40,210 nucleotides of DNA, taken from contig CAZEFW010000080.1 in the NCBI GenBank assembly GCA_964511535.1, positions 1 to 40,210 of the forward strand, in the 5' to 3' direction. This stretch comes from CAZCFB01 sp964511535 (GTDB taxonomy: Bacteria; Myxococcota_A; Polyangia; GCA-2747355; CAZCFB01). This document shows positions 24,963-35,231 of the stretch, piece by piece (position 1 is the first letter of the stretch; every line of letters begins with the position of its first letter). The position numbers and the translations under genes are program-made. Below the pieces are notes generated by a model, which ran no database searches, was not told the origin of the DNA, and saw only the letters and a program-made list of their open reading frames with translations.

Positions 24963-26047
24963 GGCAGGGTCTCCGCGAAGGCCTCGAGGCGGGTCACCAC
25001 CTGATCGGGCAAGGGGTCGGCCAGGTCCACCTCCACCGACAGGGTCTTGAGCCCCTCGCTGCTGAGGCCCTTGTTGACCTGGGGCAGGTAGAACTGCTCC
25101 GGCTCGCAAAACTTGATGTCGTAGTGCACCACGCCGGTGGCGCCGCTGCCGCGGCACAGCCGCACCAGGTGGGCGATGCGGTCGTCCACCGAGCATCCGA
25201 GGGTGGCGTCAGGGGCGCCGCCTTGCAGGGCGCGCGCCATGCGCAGGTAAGGTTCGTCCCCCTCGCCCGCCGGGTAGAGCCGCCGCCCCAGGCATGCCAT
25301 GTCGTCGGCGGCCACCATCACGCCGGCGTCGTCGAGCACGTCGAGCATGTCCATGGGCTCGGGCACCAGCCCCGAGAGCACGACCCGCGGTCCGCCCCGG
25401 TCCTCCACGGGCGCTGCCGCGGCGGCCTCGCGGCACAGCGGCTCGAACACCTCTGCGGGGAGATACTCGCGGCTGCGCGCCAGCCGGTACAGCTCGCGGT
25501 TTGACAGGGCCAGGCCGGGCCGGGCCTCCAGCAGCGCGGCAAGGGCGGCGTCAGCGGCCTCCTCCCGCTTCGCGGCCTGCAGCAGCTCGTCCTCCGTCGG
25601 CTCTTGCCCGGTCACCCGCGCCAGCGCTGCGGCCAGCCGCTTGAGCTCCTCGGCCAGGAACTGCACATCGCTCTCCCTGCGCCCGCGCGGCAGGTACAGC
25701 GTCTCCACCGGCGCCGGCGTCTCGGCGAAGTCGAGCAGGGTCGAGCCGAGGCCCTGCAGCGAGTCGCAGGCGTGGGGCACCAGGATCAGCGCGGCGGCGT
25801 CCAGCGCCCCCGCCTTGATGAACGACAGCCCGCACCGAACGATGGAGCAGGTGTACGCCTGCAGGTGCGCGTCCCCCAGGGTGGTCTCCTTGCCGGGCGG
25901 GCCCCACACCTCCACCGGCTGCAGGCCGAAGGCGCGCAGCAGGGCGCGCGGGTAGTGGATCGGGAACACGGCCGCGTACCGCCCCTGCTCCGCGGCCAGC
26001 TGTTTGAGGGCCGACCACCGCGTCGGGATCTTCAAGGTCTCGGACAA
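24959..26047 (-). CDS. 2-hydroxyacyl-CoA dehydratase family subunit (HgdB-like, smaller)
   Basis: 362 residues from a TTG start at 26047, chosen because GGAGG stands six bases upstream and the protein resembles family members from there on. Conserved features are the N-terminal FPIHYPRALLRAFGLQPVE segment, TCSIVRCGL, LVPHACDSLQGLG and HYDIKFCEPEQF, in the order seen in HgdB-type subunits. It is the first gene of the trio with the larger subunit and the activase. The divergent region to the LD-carboxypeptidase gene carries a perfect 16-base palindrome that may be its operator. Confidence 0.87.
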   Translation of the reverse strand: MSETLKIPTRWSALKQLAAEQGRYAAVFPIHYPRALLRAFGLQPVEVWGPPGKETTLGDAHLQAYTCSIVRCGLSFIKAGALDAAALILVPHACDSLQGLGSTLLDFAETPAPVETLYLPRGRRESDVQFLAEELKRLAAALARVTGQEPTEDELLQAAKREEAADAALAALLEARPGLALSNRELYRLARSREYLPAEVFEPLCREAAAAAPVEDRGGPRVVLSGLVPEPMDMLDVLDDAGVMVAADDMACLGRRLYPAGEGDEPYLRMARALQGGAPDATLGCSVDDRIAHLVRLCRGSGATGVVHYDIKFCEPEQFYLPQVNKGLSSEGLKTLSVEVDLADPLPDQVVTRLEAFAETLP

Positions 26048-26137
26048 TGCGTGCCTCCTGCCTCGTGGTGGGCATGCGCCGCCGCGCAATCCATGGAATT
26101 GAACCACACGGCGCGTGCCCCGTCACTCCGCAGGATG

Positions 26138-26153
26138 TTGTTGGCGCCAACAA
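26138..26153. promoter_or_regulatory. Perfect 16-bp palindrome TTGTTGGCGCCAACAA
   Basis: Perfectly self-complementary over 16 bases, in the 118-base divergent region between the dehydratase operon and the LD-carboxypeptidase gene. It is 12 bases before the latter's ATG at 26166 and 90 bases upstream of the dehydratase start. The size suits a homodimeric repressor such as a TetR-type protein; no such regulator is in the window. Confidence 0.5.
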
Positions 26154-26165
26154 AGCCTGGTACCA

Positions 26166-27053
26166 ATGGCGGGCATGTGGTCCAGCCTCACTCCCGGAGA
26201 CTCCGTGGCCGTGGTCTCCCCGGCCAGCCCGGCCCCGCCAGACCAGTACCGCGCGGGCCTGGCCCTGCTCGCCGCTCGCTACCGTGTGGCCCACGGCGTC
26301 GAGCAGCCCGATACCCAGGCCGCGCTGCCTTACCTGGCGGGGAACGATGAATCCCGGGGCGGCGCCCTGAACCGCGCCATCGCCGACCCCGCGGTGAAGG
26401 CCATCTTCATCGCCCGGGGCGGCTACGGCTGCATGCGCCTGGCGCCCCTGTTCGATACCTACACCCTCATGGCGCGCACCATCCCGATCATCGGCTTCTC
26501 CGACGTGACGGTGATTCACGCCTGGGCCGCCAACGCCGGGGTGCACACCGTGCACGGCCCCACCATGACCCAGCTGCCGCGGCTGCCCGCCGAGCACCTG
26601 GCCGCCCTGTTCCGCCTGCTGGAGCACACCGAGCCGCCGCCGCTCCCGCCGCTGGAGCCGCTGGCCGGCGGCCGCGCCCGGGGCCCGCTCTGGGCCGGCA
26701 ACCTGACGGTGCTCAGCCACCTCTGCGGCACGCCTGGCATGCCCGATCTGACCGGCAAGGTGCTGTTGCTCGAGGATGTAAACGAGGCGCCCTACTGCAT
26801 CGACCGGGCGCTGACCCAGCTGCGCCTGGCAGGCGCGCTGGACGGCGTGGCGGGGATCATCATCGGCGACCTCACCGACTGCGAGGACCCGCGCATGGAC
26901 TCACCGCGGCCCGTGCTGGAGGACCGCCTGGGCGATCTGGGCGTGCCGGTGCTCACCGGCGCGCCGGTGGGGCACGGCGACCGTAACCTGGCGCTGCCGC
27001 TGGGGTGGAACATTGAACTTGATGGGGACCGGGGGACCGCCCGGTTCGACTGA
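26166..27053 (+). CDS. LD-carboxypeptidase (peptidase family S66, LdcA/MccF-like)
   Basis: 295 residues from the ATG at 26166 (26175 is possible). The Ser-Glu-His triad of the family is visible: Ser in IIGFSDVTVIHA, Glu in LLLEDVNEAPYCID, and His in GAPVGHGDRNLALPLG. An IARGGYGCMR segment precedes the serine as in other S66 enzymes. LdcA cleaves the terminal D-alanine from murein tetrapeptides in the cytoplasm during wall recycling; MccF relatives cleave microcin C-type peptides. No signal peptide is present, which fits a cytoplasmic enzyme. No ribosome binding site is obvious. Confidence 0.88.
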   Translation: MAGMWSSLTPGDSVAVVSPASPAPPDQYRAGLALLAARYRVAHGVEQPDTQAALPYLAGNDESRGGALNRAIADPAVKAIFIARGGYGCMRLAPLFDTYTLMARTIPIIGFSDVTVIHAWAANAGVHTVHGPTMTQLPRLPAEHLAALFRLLEHTEPPPLPPLEPLAGGRARGPLWAGNLTVLSHLCGTPGMPDLTGKVLLLEDVNEAPYCIDRALTQLRLAGALDGVAGIIIGDLTDCEDPRMDSPRPVLEDRLGDLGVPVLTGAPVGHGDRNLALPLGWNIELDGDRGTARFD

Positions 27054-27063
27054 GGCCTGAAGC

Positions 27064-27690
27064 CTACTCCTTCTTGTCCTCTTCCTCTTCCTCTTCCTCT
27101 TCCTCTTCCTCGTCGTCGTCGGGGATGGCCGGCGGCTCGTCCTCGTCGTCGTCGGGGATGGCGGGCGGCTCGTCCTCGTCCCCTGCCTCCTCGTCGTCCT
27201 CGGGGAGCTCGGGCGGCTCTTCTTCGCCCTCGGCGTCATCCTGCCCGGCCAGGTACTCGTCCCGGTCCACGGGCTCGCCGTCCACCAGCACGAAGTCGGT
27301 GGTGTTGACCGGCGGGCTCTCGTCGCCCCCCGCCTCCTCCTCGCTGTCCGGCGGCTCGGCGTCCATCTGGAAGCTCGGCTCCTCCTCCTCGAAGCCCTGC
27401 AGCGCCTGGAAGAAGGCCTCGGCCGACCCCTGGAATTGAAGCTGCATCCCCGGCTGGGGCTGGTCCACCCCGCGCCGCGCCTTGCGCAGCTCCACCACGC
27501 CGGCCACGGAGACGCCCACCTCGGTGTCGGGGCTGTCGTCGGGGAACACGCTCAGGGCCGTGCCCACCGGCATGGGCCCGTCGGTCTGGATGAACCCACC
27601 CTCGTCGGTGAGGTCCTGCATGACGGAGCTCTCAAGAAGCGTGACTCCTCTGAAGACCACCTTGACCATGGCCTGATCCTGCTGCGGCAT
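27064..27690 (-). CDS. PilZ-like domain protein with acidic repeat tail
   Basis: 208 residues; ATG at 27690 with GGAGGAG eight bases upstream. Residues 8-100 look like the Myxococcus-type PilZ domain (MQDLTDEGGFIQTDGPMPVGT, then a GMQLQF end strand), but the usual R-x3-R for cyclic-di-GMP contact is not evident, so binding is doubtful. The second half is extremely acidic and proline-rich, with DEDEPPAIPDDD repeated twice and a run of about a dozen glutamates before the KKE end. It is probably cytoplasmic and disordered at the C-terminus. It lies 106 bases downstream of the cysteine-rich lipoprotein gene and may share its transcript. Confidence 0.72.
   Translation of the reverse strand: MPQQDQAMVKVVFRGVTLLESSVMQDLTDEGGFIQTDGPMPVGTALSVFPDDSPDTEVGVSVAGVVELRKARRGVDQPQPGMQLQFQGSAEAFFQALQGFEEEEPSFQMDAEPPDSEEEAGGDESPPVNTTDFVLVDGEPVDRDEYLAGQDDAEGEEEPPELPEDDEEAGDEDEPPAIPDDDEDEPPAIPDDDEEEEEEEEEEEDKKE
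27079..27176. repeat. Coding tandem repeats: hexamer CTCTTC x5 and a 33-bp unit x2
   Basis: CTCTTC is repeated five times at 27079-27108; two 33-base units at 27111-27143 and 27144-27176 differ by one base. Both unit lengths are multiples of three, so copy changes would alter only the length of the acidic tail of the PilZ-like protein and not its frame. Confidence 0.85.
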
Positions 27691-27796
27691 GACGGGTTCT
27701 CCTCCCTCTGCAAGTGGGAGTTCGATGCTAGCAGATATGAGCGGGGTTTCGAAGGGGAGGTTACGACGAAGGGCAGGCGACGGACAGCTGGCGGAG

Positions 27797-28924
27797 CTAC
27801 AGCTTCTGGCAGCGGGCGTTGAGGCAGGCCTGCCCGCTCTTGCAGTCCTTGTTGGTGGAGCACATGGGGGTCGCCTCCTGGGTGGTCATGCAGAACCCGC
27901 CCGGGCCACACTTGTGGCCGTCGTTGCAGCCCACGCAGTCGTTGTCGCTGGTGCACACGGTGCGGCACACGCCGTTGACGCAGGTCTCGTTGTTGGTGCA
28001 GTCCTTGCTGACCTTGCACTCCAGCTTCGGCTTGTGGTTGGCGTGGCAGGCCCGCACCAGGTCCTTGCCCTGCTTGATGGGCGCGCCGCAAAGGTCGTTG
28101 GTGTTGTCGCACTTGTTGCCGGTGCAGTTCTGAACGCACTGGCTGTTGACGCACAGCATGCCCGCGCCGCAGTCCTTGTTGTAGGTGCAGTTGACGCCGG
28201 TGCGCGCCGCGCAGACGCCGCCGTTGCAGACCTGGCCGCTGCCGCACTGATCGGTCTTTTTGCACTTGTTGACGCACTGGCCGTCAAGGCAGGCGCGCCC
28301 GTCGCCGCACTGGCTGTTGAACTGGCAGGTCTTGCCGCCGCCGCAGTCGCCGGTGCAGGTGCCGCACTTGCTGTTGACGCACACGCCGCCGGGGCAAGCG
28401 TTGGCCACCGAGCAGCCCTTGGGCTTGGCCGGCACGCCCGGCACGCAGGTGCCGCGCAGGTCACAGACGAAGGCGCCCAGCGCCTTGCAGTCGCCGTCTC
28501 CCTTGCAGGTCTTGGTGCCCGCGCAGACGCCATTCTTACAGTAAGCGCCCTTGCCGCAGCCGTCGTTGTTCTTGCACGGATCCCGCTGAGGCACGCAGGC
28601 ACCGCCGATGCAGAGGTCGTCCCCCGAGCAGTCGGCCTTGGTGGAGCAGCTGTCCTTCTTCTTGCACACCGCGCGGTCAGGATCGCACTTGGAGGTGCCG
28701 GGGCACTGGTCCTTGGGGCCCGCCGGATCACACTGCGAGTTGGGGACGTCGCATCCTTCCTTGTCGCAGGTCTTGCACCCGTGGTGATCGCACCAGGTCC
28801 AGCACTCGTCCCAGCACGCCCCGCCCCACGGCGTGGGCGGACCGAACATCAGGTGGCAGCCGGTCATGAGGAACATGGGCACGACAAAAAAGAGGGGAAA
28901 GCTACGGCTGAGGATCCGGTTCAT
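27797..28924 (-). CDS. Cysteine-rich lipoprotein with Dickkopf-like repeats
   Basis: 375 residues from the ATG at 28924 (AGGAG seven bases upstream). A lipoprotein signal ends in MTGC. The rest is a chain of short units with about 50 cysteines, of the form C-x(n)-DC-x(2-5)-C-x3-C (for example CKNNDGCGKGAYCKNGVC), typical of secreted or surface proteins of Myxococcota and relatives, where such repeats are sometimes misannotated. They are probably disulfide-bonded binding modules. An unusual WDECWTWCDHHGCKTCD cluster opens the mature protein. A sigma54-type promoter is positioned 44 bases upstream of the start. Confidence 0.82.
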   Translation of the reverse strand: MNRILSRSFPLFFVVPMFLMTGCHLMFGPPTPWGGACWDECWTWCDHHGCKTCDKEGCDVPNSQCDPAGPKDQCPGTSKCDPDRAVCKKKDSCSTKADCSGDDLCIGGACVPQRDPCKNNDGCGKGAYCKNGVCAGTKTCKGDGDCKALGAFVCDLRGTCVPGVPAKPKGCSVANACPGGVCVNSKCGTCTGDCGGGKTCQFNSQCGDGRACLDGQCVNKCKKTDQCGSGQVCNGGVCAARTGVNCTYNKDCGAGMLCVNSQCVQNCTGNKCDNTNDLCGAPIKQGKDLVRACHANHKPKLECKVSKDCTNNETCVNGVCRTVCTSDNDCVGCNDGHKCGPGGFCMTTQEATPMCSTNKDCKSGQACLNARCQKL

Positions 28925-28978
28925 CCTGACTCTCCTGGGAGAAGATTTGATGGGGCTTTTCATTGCGCCCCTCAACAA

Positions 28979-28994
28979 AGCAAGCTCCGTGCCG
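28979..28994 (-). promoter_or_regulatory. Sigma54-type promoter (-24/-12)
   Basis: Read on the minus strand the site is CGGCACG-GAGC-TTGCT against the consensus TGGCACG-N4-TTGCW: one mismatch, with GG (28993-28992) and GC (28981-28980) exactly 10 bases apart. The predicted start of transcription is near 28968, giving a leader of about 44 bases to the lipoprotein ATG at 28924. Confidence 0.75.
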
Positions 28995-29088
28995 GATCCG
29001 GATGAAAATATTCTGAACGCCAACAGTCTGGAATCAAACACACTTTACAGACGTTATGCCGGCCGCGCCGGAAGGGTCATCGCCAACT

Positions 29089-29129
29089 GTGAACATTGGT
29101 TCACGTGAACCACGTTTATCGAGGTTCAC
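29089..29129. promoter_or_regulatory. GTTCAC palindrome cluster, candidate enhancer (UAS)
   Basis: GTGAAC-ATTG-GTTCAC (29089-29104) overlaps the perfect 14-base palindrome GGTTCACGTGAACC (29098-29111), and a single GGTTCAC follows at 29123-29129. The cluster lies about 120-160 bases upstream of the predicted sigma54 start, the usual place for an enhancer-binding protein. Apart from this and the promoter, nothing else is seen in 28925-29211. Confidence 0.6.
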
Positions 29130-29211
29130 ACCGTGCCGGGAGTGCGTGTGGGAGTACAGAGCGCCGATCAGGCGGCGAGCGGCCTGACGGTCCGAGTCCA
29201 GGCGAGGAGTG

Positions 29212-30156
29212 TCAGGCCGCGAGAACGGCCCTTATGGTCTCTTTGAGGCTGTACTTGGGCCGGAATCCCATCACCCGACGGGCGCGGGTGCCGTCGACCA
29301 TGCAGTTGTACAGGATATGCACCAGCATGGGCACCGGGAAGGATGTCAGGCGCCACCGCCACAAGGATCTCAGGTACTTGCGGAACATCGGCAGGGGCAT
29401 GGGCAGGGTCGGCCGCCCGGTCTCCTTGATCAGCACGGAGAGCGGGAACTCGCCCGGCCCCGAGATGTTGAACACGCCGCGGATGCCGGGCCTCAGTGCG
29501 CCCACCAGCGCGTCGGCCATGTCCTCCTCGTGGATCACCTGCACCATGGGATCGAAGCCCATCACCGTGGGGATCCGGTTCAGGCGGAGGTACTTGGACG
29601 GGGCGTTCTGCACGGATCCAAGGATGTGAACCGGCCGCAAGATCACGGTCTCGATGTCGCGGCCGCCCGAGCGCCAGAAAAAGCTGGTGGCCTGCATGTC
29701 CGCCTCGATCAGGTCCCGGATGGCCGGGAAGTCGAGGCTCGCCATGAGCGGCGCCTCTTCGGTGAGGAACTGGGCGTTGTCCGCCCGCGGGCCGTAGACG
29801 TTGGCGGACGACAGGAAGATCACCTTGCGCACGTTGAAGTCCGCCGCGTGCTCCAGCAGCCGCGAGGTGCCGGCCACGTTCCAGGAGTGGTGCTCCTCGG
29901 AGCTCTTGCGGAAATCATGCATCAGCCCCATGTGGATGAACGCGTCCACCTGCCCTGCCCGGAACACGTCGCGGGCCCGCCGCGAGCGGATATCCACCTG
30001 CACATGCTCGATATCCTTGGGCAGATCTCGGATCGGCCGCCGGTCGATTCCCACCACCTTGTAGGTGCCGATGCGGTGCAGCCGCTTGGCCACCAGCCGG
30101 CCCAGGCGGCCGCCGATGCCGGTGAGGATGATGCGCTTGGCGCCGTCGCCGCTCAC
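29212..30156 (-). CDS. Extended SDR (NAD-dependent epimerase/dehydratase-like), active site degenerate
   Basis: 314 residues from a GTG at 30156 (GTGA overlap with the acyltransferase gene). The Rossmann motif is TGIGGRLG (residues 12-19), followed by the usual Asp-ending beta-2 and an FLSSANVYGP segment. The Y-x3-K pair expected about 25-30 residues later is absent: the region reads FPAIRDLIEAD. It may therefore bind NAD without epimerase or dehydratase chemistry, or use other residues. Pairing with a PlsC-type acyltransferase suggests a part in lipid or glycolipid metabolism (inference). Confidence 0.82.
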   Translation of the reverse strand: MSGDGAKRIILTGIGGRLGRLVAKRLHRIGTYKVVGIDRRPIRDLPKDIEHVQVDIRSRRARDVFRAGQVDAFIHMGLMHDFRKSSEEHHSWNVAGTSRLLEHAADFNVRKVIFLSSANVYGPRADNAQFLTEEAPLMASLDFPAIRDLIEADMQATSFFWRSGGRDIETVILRPVHILGSVQNAPSKYLRLNRIPTVMGFDPMVQVIHEEDMADALVGALRPGIRGVFNISGPGEFPLSVLIKETGRPTLPMPLPMFRKYLRSLWRWRLTSFPVPMLVHILYNCMVDGTRARRVMGFRPKYSLKETIRAVLAA

Positions 30157-31001
30157 AGGTACACCGACTTGCGGGCCTTGAGGCCCACCCTCAGCATCGA
30201 CTCGATGCTCAGCTTGACGGTCTTGACCAGCTGCTCGATCTGCTCGTCGTCGTCGTCCGGGTGCCCCGAGAAGTACTTGGGCTCGCCGAAGTAGATGGAG
30301 TAGCGGCTCGGCAGCGGGACGATGGGGAAGAACGGCGGCACCGGCATGATCGGCACTGCGGGCAGGTTCAGCAGCCGCGCCAGCGGGCTGATGTTGAACG
30401 CCGGGGCCTGCTCCTCGGCGCCCACGACCGCCACCGGCACGATGGGCGTGTTGGTGGCCAGGGCCAGGCGCATGAACCCGAGCCCGAACTCCTGCAGCTG
30501 GTAGCGCTTGTGAAACGGCTTGGAGATGCCGCGCGTGCCCTCGGGGAAGACCAGGATCACCTCCTCGTCATCCAGCAGCCGGCGGCAGTTGTCCGGCGAG
30601 CCGAGGATCTGGCCCCAGCGGGTGAAGATGTACCCTATGTAGGGCATCTTGAGCACGAAGCGGTCGATCATGGACCGCACCAGCCGCGGCGGATCGGCCT
30701 CCAGCAGCAGCGCCCCGCCGATGTTCACCCCGTCGAAGGGCAGCTGCCCCGAGTGGTTGGCCACCAGCATGCACCGCCCGGCGGGCACCTTCTCCACCCC
30801 GAACGCCCGGGTGCGGAAGTAGCGGCGGTACAGCCACCGCACCACCACCAGCGCCGCCTTGGTGTCGTCGCGGTGGAAGCCGAAGGGGTCGTAGCCGTAC
30901 TCGTTCTGGCGGGTGGGCAGGGCCTTGAACCGATCGAGTTCCTCTGTGGTGTACTGGGAGTCAACCCAGCGCATGAACAGGCTCTTAGCCGATCGGCCCA
31001 T
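30153..31001 (-). CDS. PlsC-type lysophospholipid acyltransferase family protein
   Basis: 282 residues. The acyltransferase signature H-x4-D is seen as NHSGQLPFD and the glycerophosphate-binding motif as FPEGTRG, with PIVPVAVVGAEE downstream. Family members move acyl groups to lysophosphatidic acid or related acceptors at the inner face of the membrane. The N-terminal 60 residues (containing DPFGFHRDD) form an extension seen in the actinobacterial/deltaproteobacterial branch as I recall it. Start is the ATG at 31001; no strong ribosome binding site. It overlaps the SDR gene by four bases. Confidence 0.85.
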   Translation of the reverse strand: MGRSAKSLFMRWVDSQYTTEELDRFKALPTRQNEYGYDPFGFHRDDTKAALVVVRWLYRRYFRTRAFGVEKVPAGRCMLVANHSGQLPFDGVNIGGALLLEADPPRLVRSMIDRFVLKMPYIGYIFTRWGQILGSPDNCRRLLDDEEVILVFPEGTRGISKPFHKRYQLQEFGLGFMRLALATNTPIVPVAVVGAEEQAPAFNISPLARLLNLPAVPIMPVPPFFPIVPLPSRYSIYFGEPKYFSGHPDDDDEQIEQLVKTVKLSIESMLRVGLKARKSVYL

Positions 31002-31029
31002 CGCGACGTCGTCCCTCGTCAGTCCCTTG

Positions 31030-31205
31030 AGCTCGACTTAAGCTCTTTTTCTGCTGCGGCTGGCCCGTTTCGGCCGGCGCTGCGTTGCTTTAGGCTTTTT
31101 GTGCTCGACGTAGCCCTGCTACGCCTGCGCCAAAAAGCCGGCAAGCGCCTTGCGGCGCCTCGAAACGTTCTCAGCCTCGCGACGAAAAATCGCTCAAGTC
31201 GAGCT
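31030..31205. repeat. 176-bp imperfect palindrome (MITE-like or large hairpin)
   Basis: The outer arms AGCTCGACTTAAGC (31030) and the complement of its near-copy ending at 31205 match at 13 of 14 bases; inner matches include GGCTTTTTG/CAAAAAGCC and CGTAGC/GCTACG around a centre at 31116. The arms of roughly 85 bases are similar all along, with mismatches and small gaps. It fills most of the 326-base gene-free stretch between the acyltransferase start and secA (31002-31327); no open frame of note is inside it. Confidence 0.75.
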
Positions 31206-31327
31206 TTGGACGTCAACTTAATGCATCACCGCCGCCGTAGCAATGGGGGTACTATTGTGCCTCCCGCAAATGTGGTTATCTTGTGGTGGTTTATTCCTGT
31301 TCGCTTACACAGCAAGGCGGCCTGACC

Positions 31328-34332
<3,005 letters not shown>

Positions 34333-34333
<1 letters not shown>

Positions 34334-34349
34334 GGCCGCTTCGCGGCCC
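34333..34349 (+). terminator. GC-rich hairpin after secA
   Basis: GGGCCGC-TTC-GCGGCCC begins at the last base of the secA stop. The stem is perfect over seven bases but no T-run follows, so it may stabilise the transcript end rather than terminate it. Confidence 0.4.
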
Positions 34350-34377
34350 AGGCTTCAGGCTTCGGGCTTCAGGCTTC
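34350..34377. repeat. Heptamer tandem repeat (AGGCTTC x4)
   Basis: Four back-to-back units (three AGGCTTC and one GGGCTTC) between secA and the next gene, of the same kind as the AGGCTTG units at 39-59. Confidence 0.85.
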
Positions 34378-34391
34378 AGGGGATTGTGCCC

Positions 34392-35231
34392 ATGACCACC
34401 GACTTCACCCAGACCACCCTGCCCACCGTGAACAAACCCGTGCTGCGCCTCGGCGTGGCCGGTAACTACGGCATCGACGGTGACGACGTCAAGCACGCGG
34501 CCTCGCGGGGGGTGAACTACTGGGCCTGGTCGCCGCACATGAAGAAGGTGACGCCGGCGCTGCGGGACCTGCTGGCGGCGGAGCGGGACCGCCACGTGGT
34601 GGCCTGCTTCGGCTGGGCCTACACCGCGGGCATGGTGCGGCGGGGGGTGGACAAGATGCTGCGCACCCTCGGCACGGATCACCTGGACGTGTTTCTGCTC
34701 TCCTGGTTCGGCAAGATGTCGTTCTACTCCGAGGCGATCCAGCGGGCGCTGACCGACCTGCGCGACCAGGGCAAGATCCTTGCGCTGGGCACCAGCATCC
34801 ATGACCGGGTGCGCGCCGGCGAACTGGCGCAGGAGTCGATCCTCGACCTGCTGATGATCCGCTACAACGCCAAGCACCCGGGCGCGGAGCAGGACATCTT
34901 CCCCCACCTGCACCACCGAAACCCTGGCCTCATCTGCTACACCGCCACCTCCTGGCGCCAGCTGCTCAAGCCGCTAAAGGGGATCGAGATGGCGCCCTGG
35001 CCCGGCGCTGCCGGAGACTCTGCGCCGCCGCCGCTCACAGCCGACCAGTGCTACCGCTTCTGCCTGGGCAACCCCCACGTGCATGTCACGCTCACCGGGC
35101 CCAAGACCCGCGAGCAGCTGGACGCCAACCTCGACGCCCTGGAGCTGGGCCCCCTGCCAGCCGAGGAGGAGGCGTGGGTGCGCGAGTACGGCAAGAAGGT
35201 CAAGGCGAAGAAGCGCTTCGGCTATTTCTGA
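34392..35231 (+). CDS. Aldo/keto reductase-fold protein lacking the catalytic tetrad
   Basis: 279 residues from the ATG at 34392 (AGGGG upstream). The barrel pattern is clear (DHLDVFLLSW, ALTDLRDQGKILALGTSIHD, a late VTLTGPKTREQLDANLDAL segment as in AKR cofactor sites). However the four catalytic residues appear changed: the usual NFFDTAxxYG reads VNYWAWSPHM (Asp and Tyr lost), the lysine strand reads HVVACFGW, and the His position of DLYxxH is Ser. It may be a non-enzymatic or repurposed member. It converges with the permease gene, overlapping its end by 10 bases. Confidence 0.8.
   Translation: MTTDFTQTTLPTVNKPVLRLGVAGNYGIDGDDVKHAASRGVNYWAWSPHMKKVTPALRDLLAAERDRHVVACFGWAYTAGMVRRGVDKMLRTLGTDHLDVFLLSWFGKMSFYSEAIQRALTDLRDQGKILALGTSIHDRVRAGELAQESILDLLMIRYNAKHPGAEQDIFPHLHHRNPGLICYTATSWRQLLKPLKGIEMAPWPGAAGDSAPPPLTADQCYRFCLGNPHVHVTLTGPKTREQLDANLDALELGPLPAEEEAWVREYGKKVKAKKRFGYF

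Noticed and set aside
27079..27108. CTCTTC repeats as a phase-variation switch
   Set aside because: The unit is six bases and in frame, so slippage changes tail length but cannot switch the gene off.
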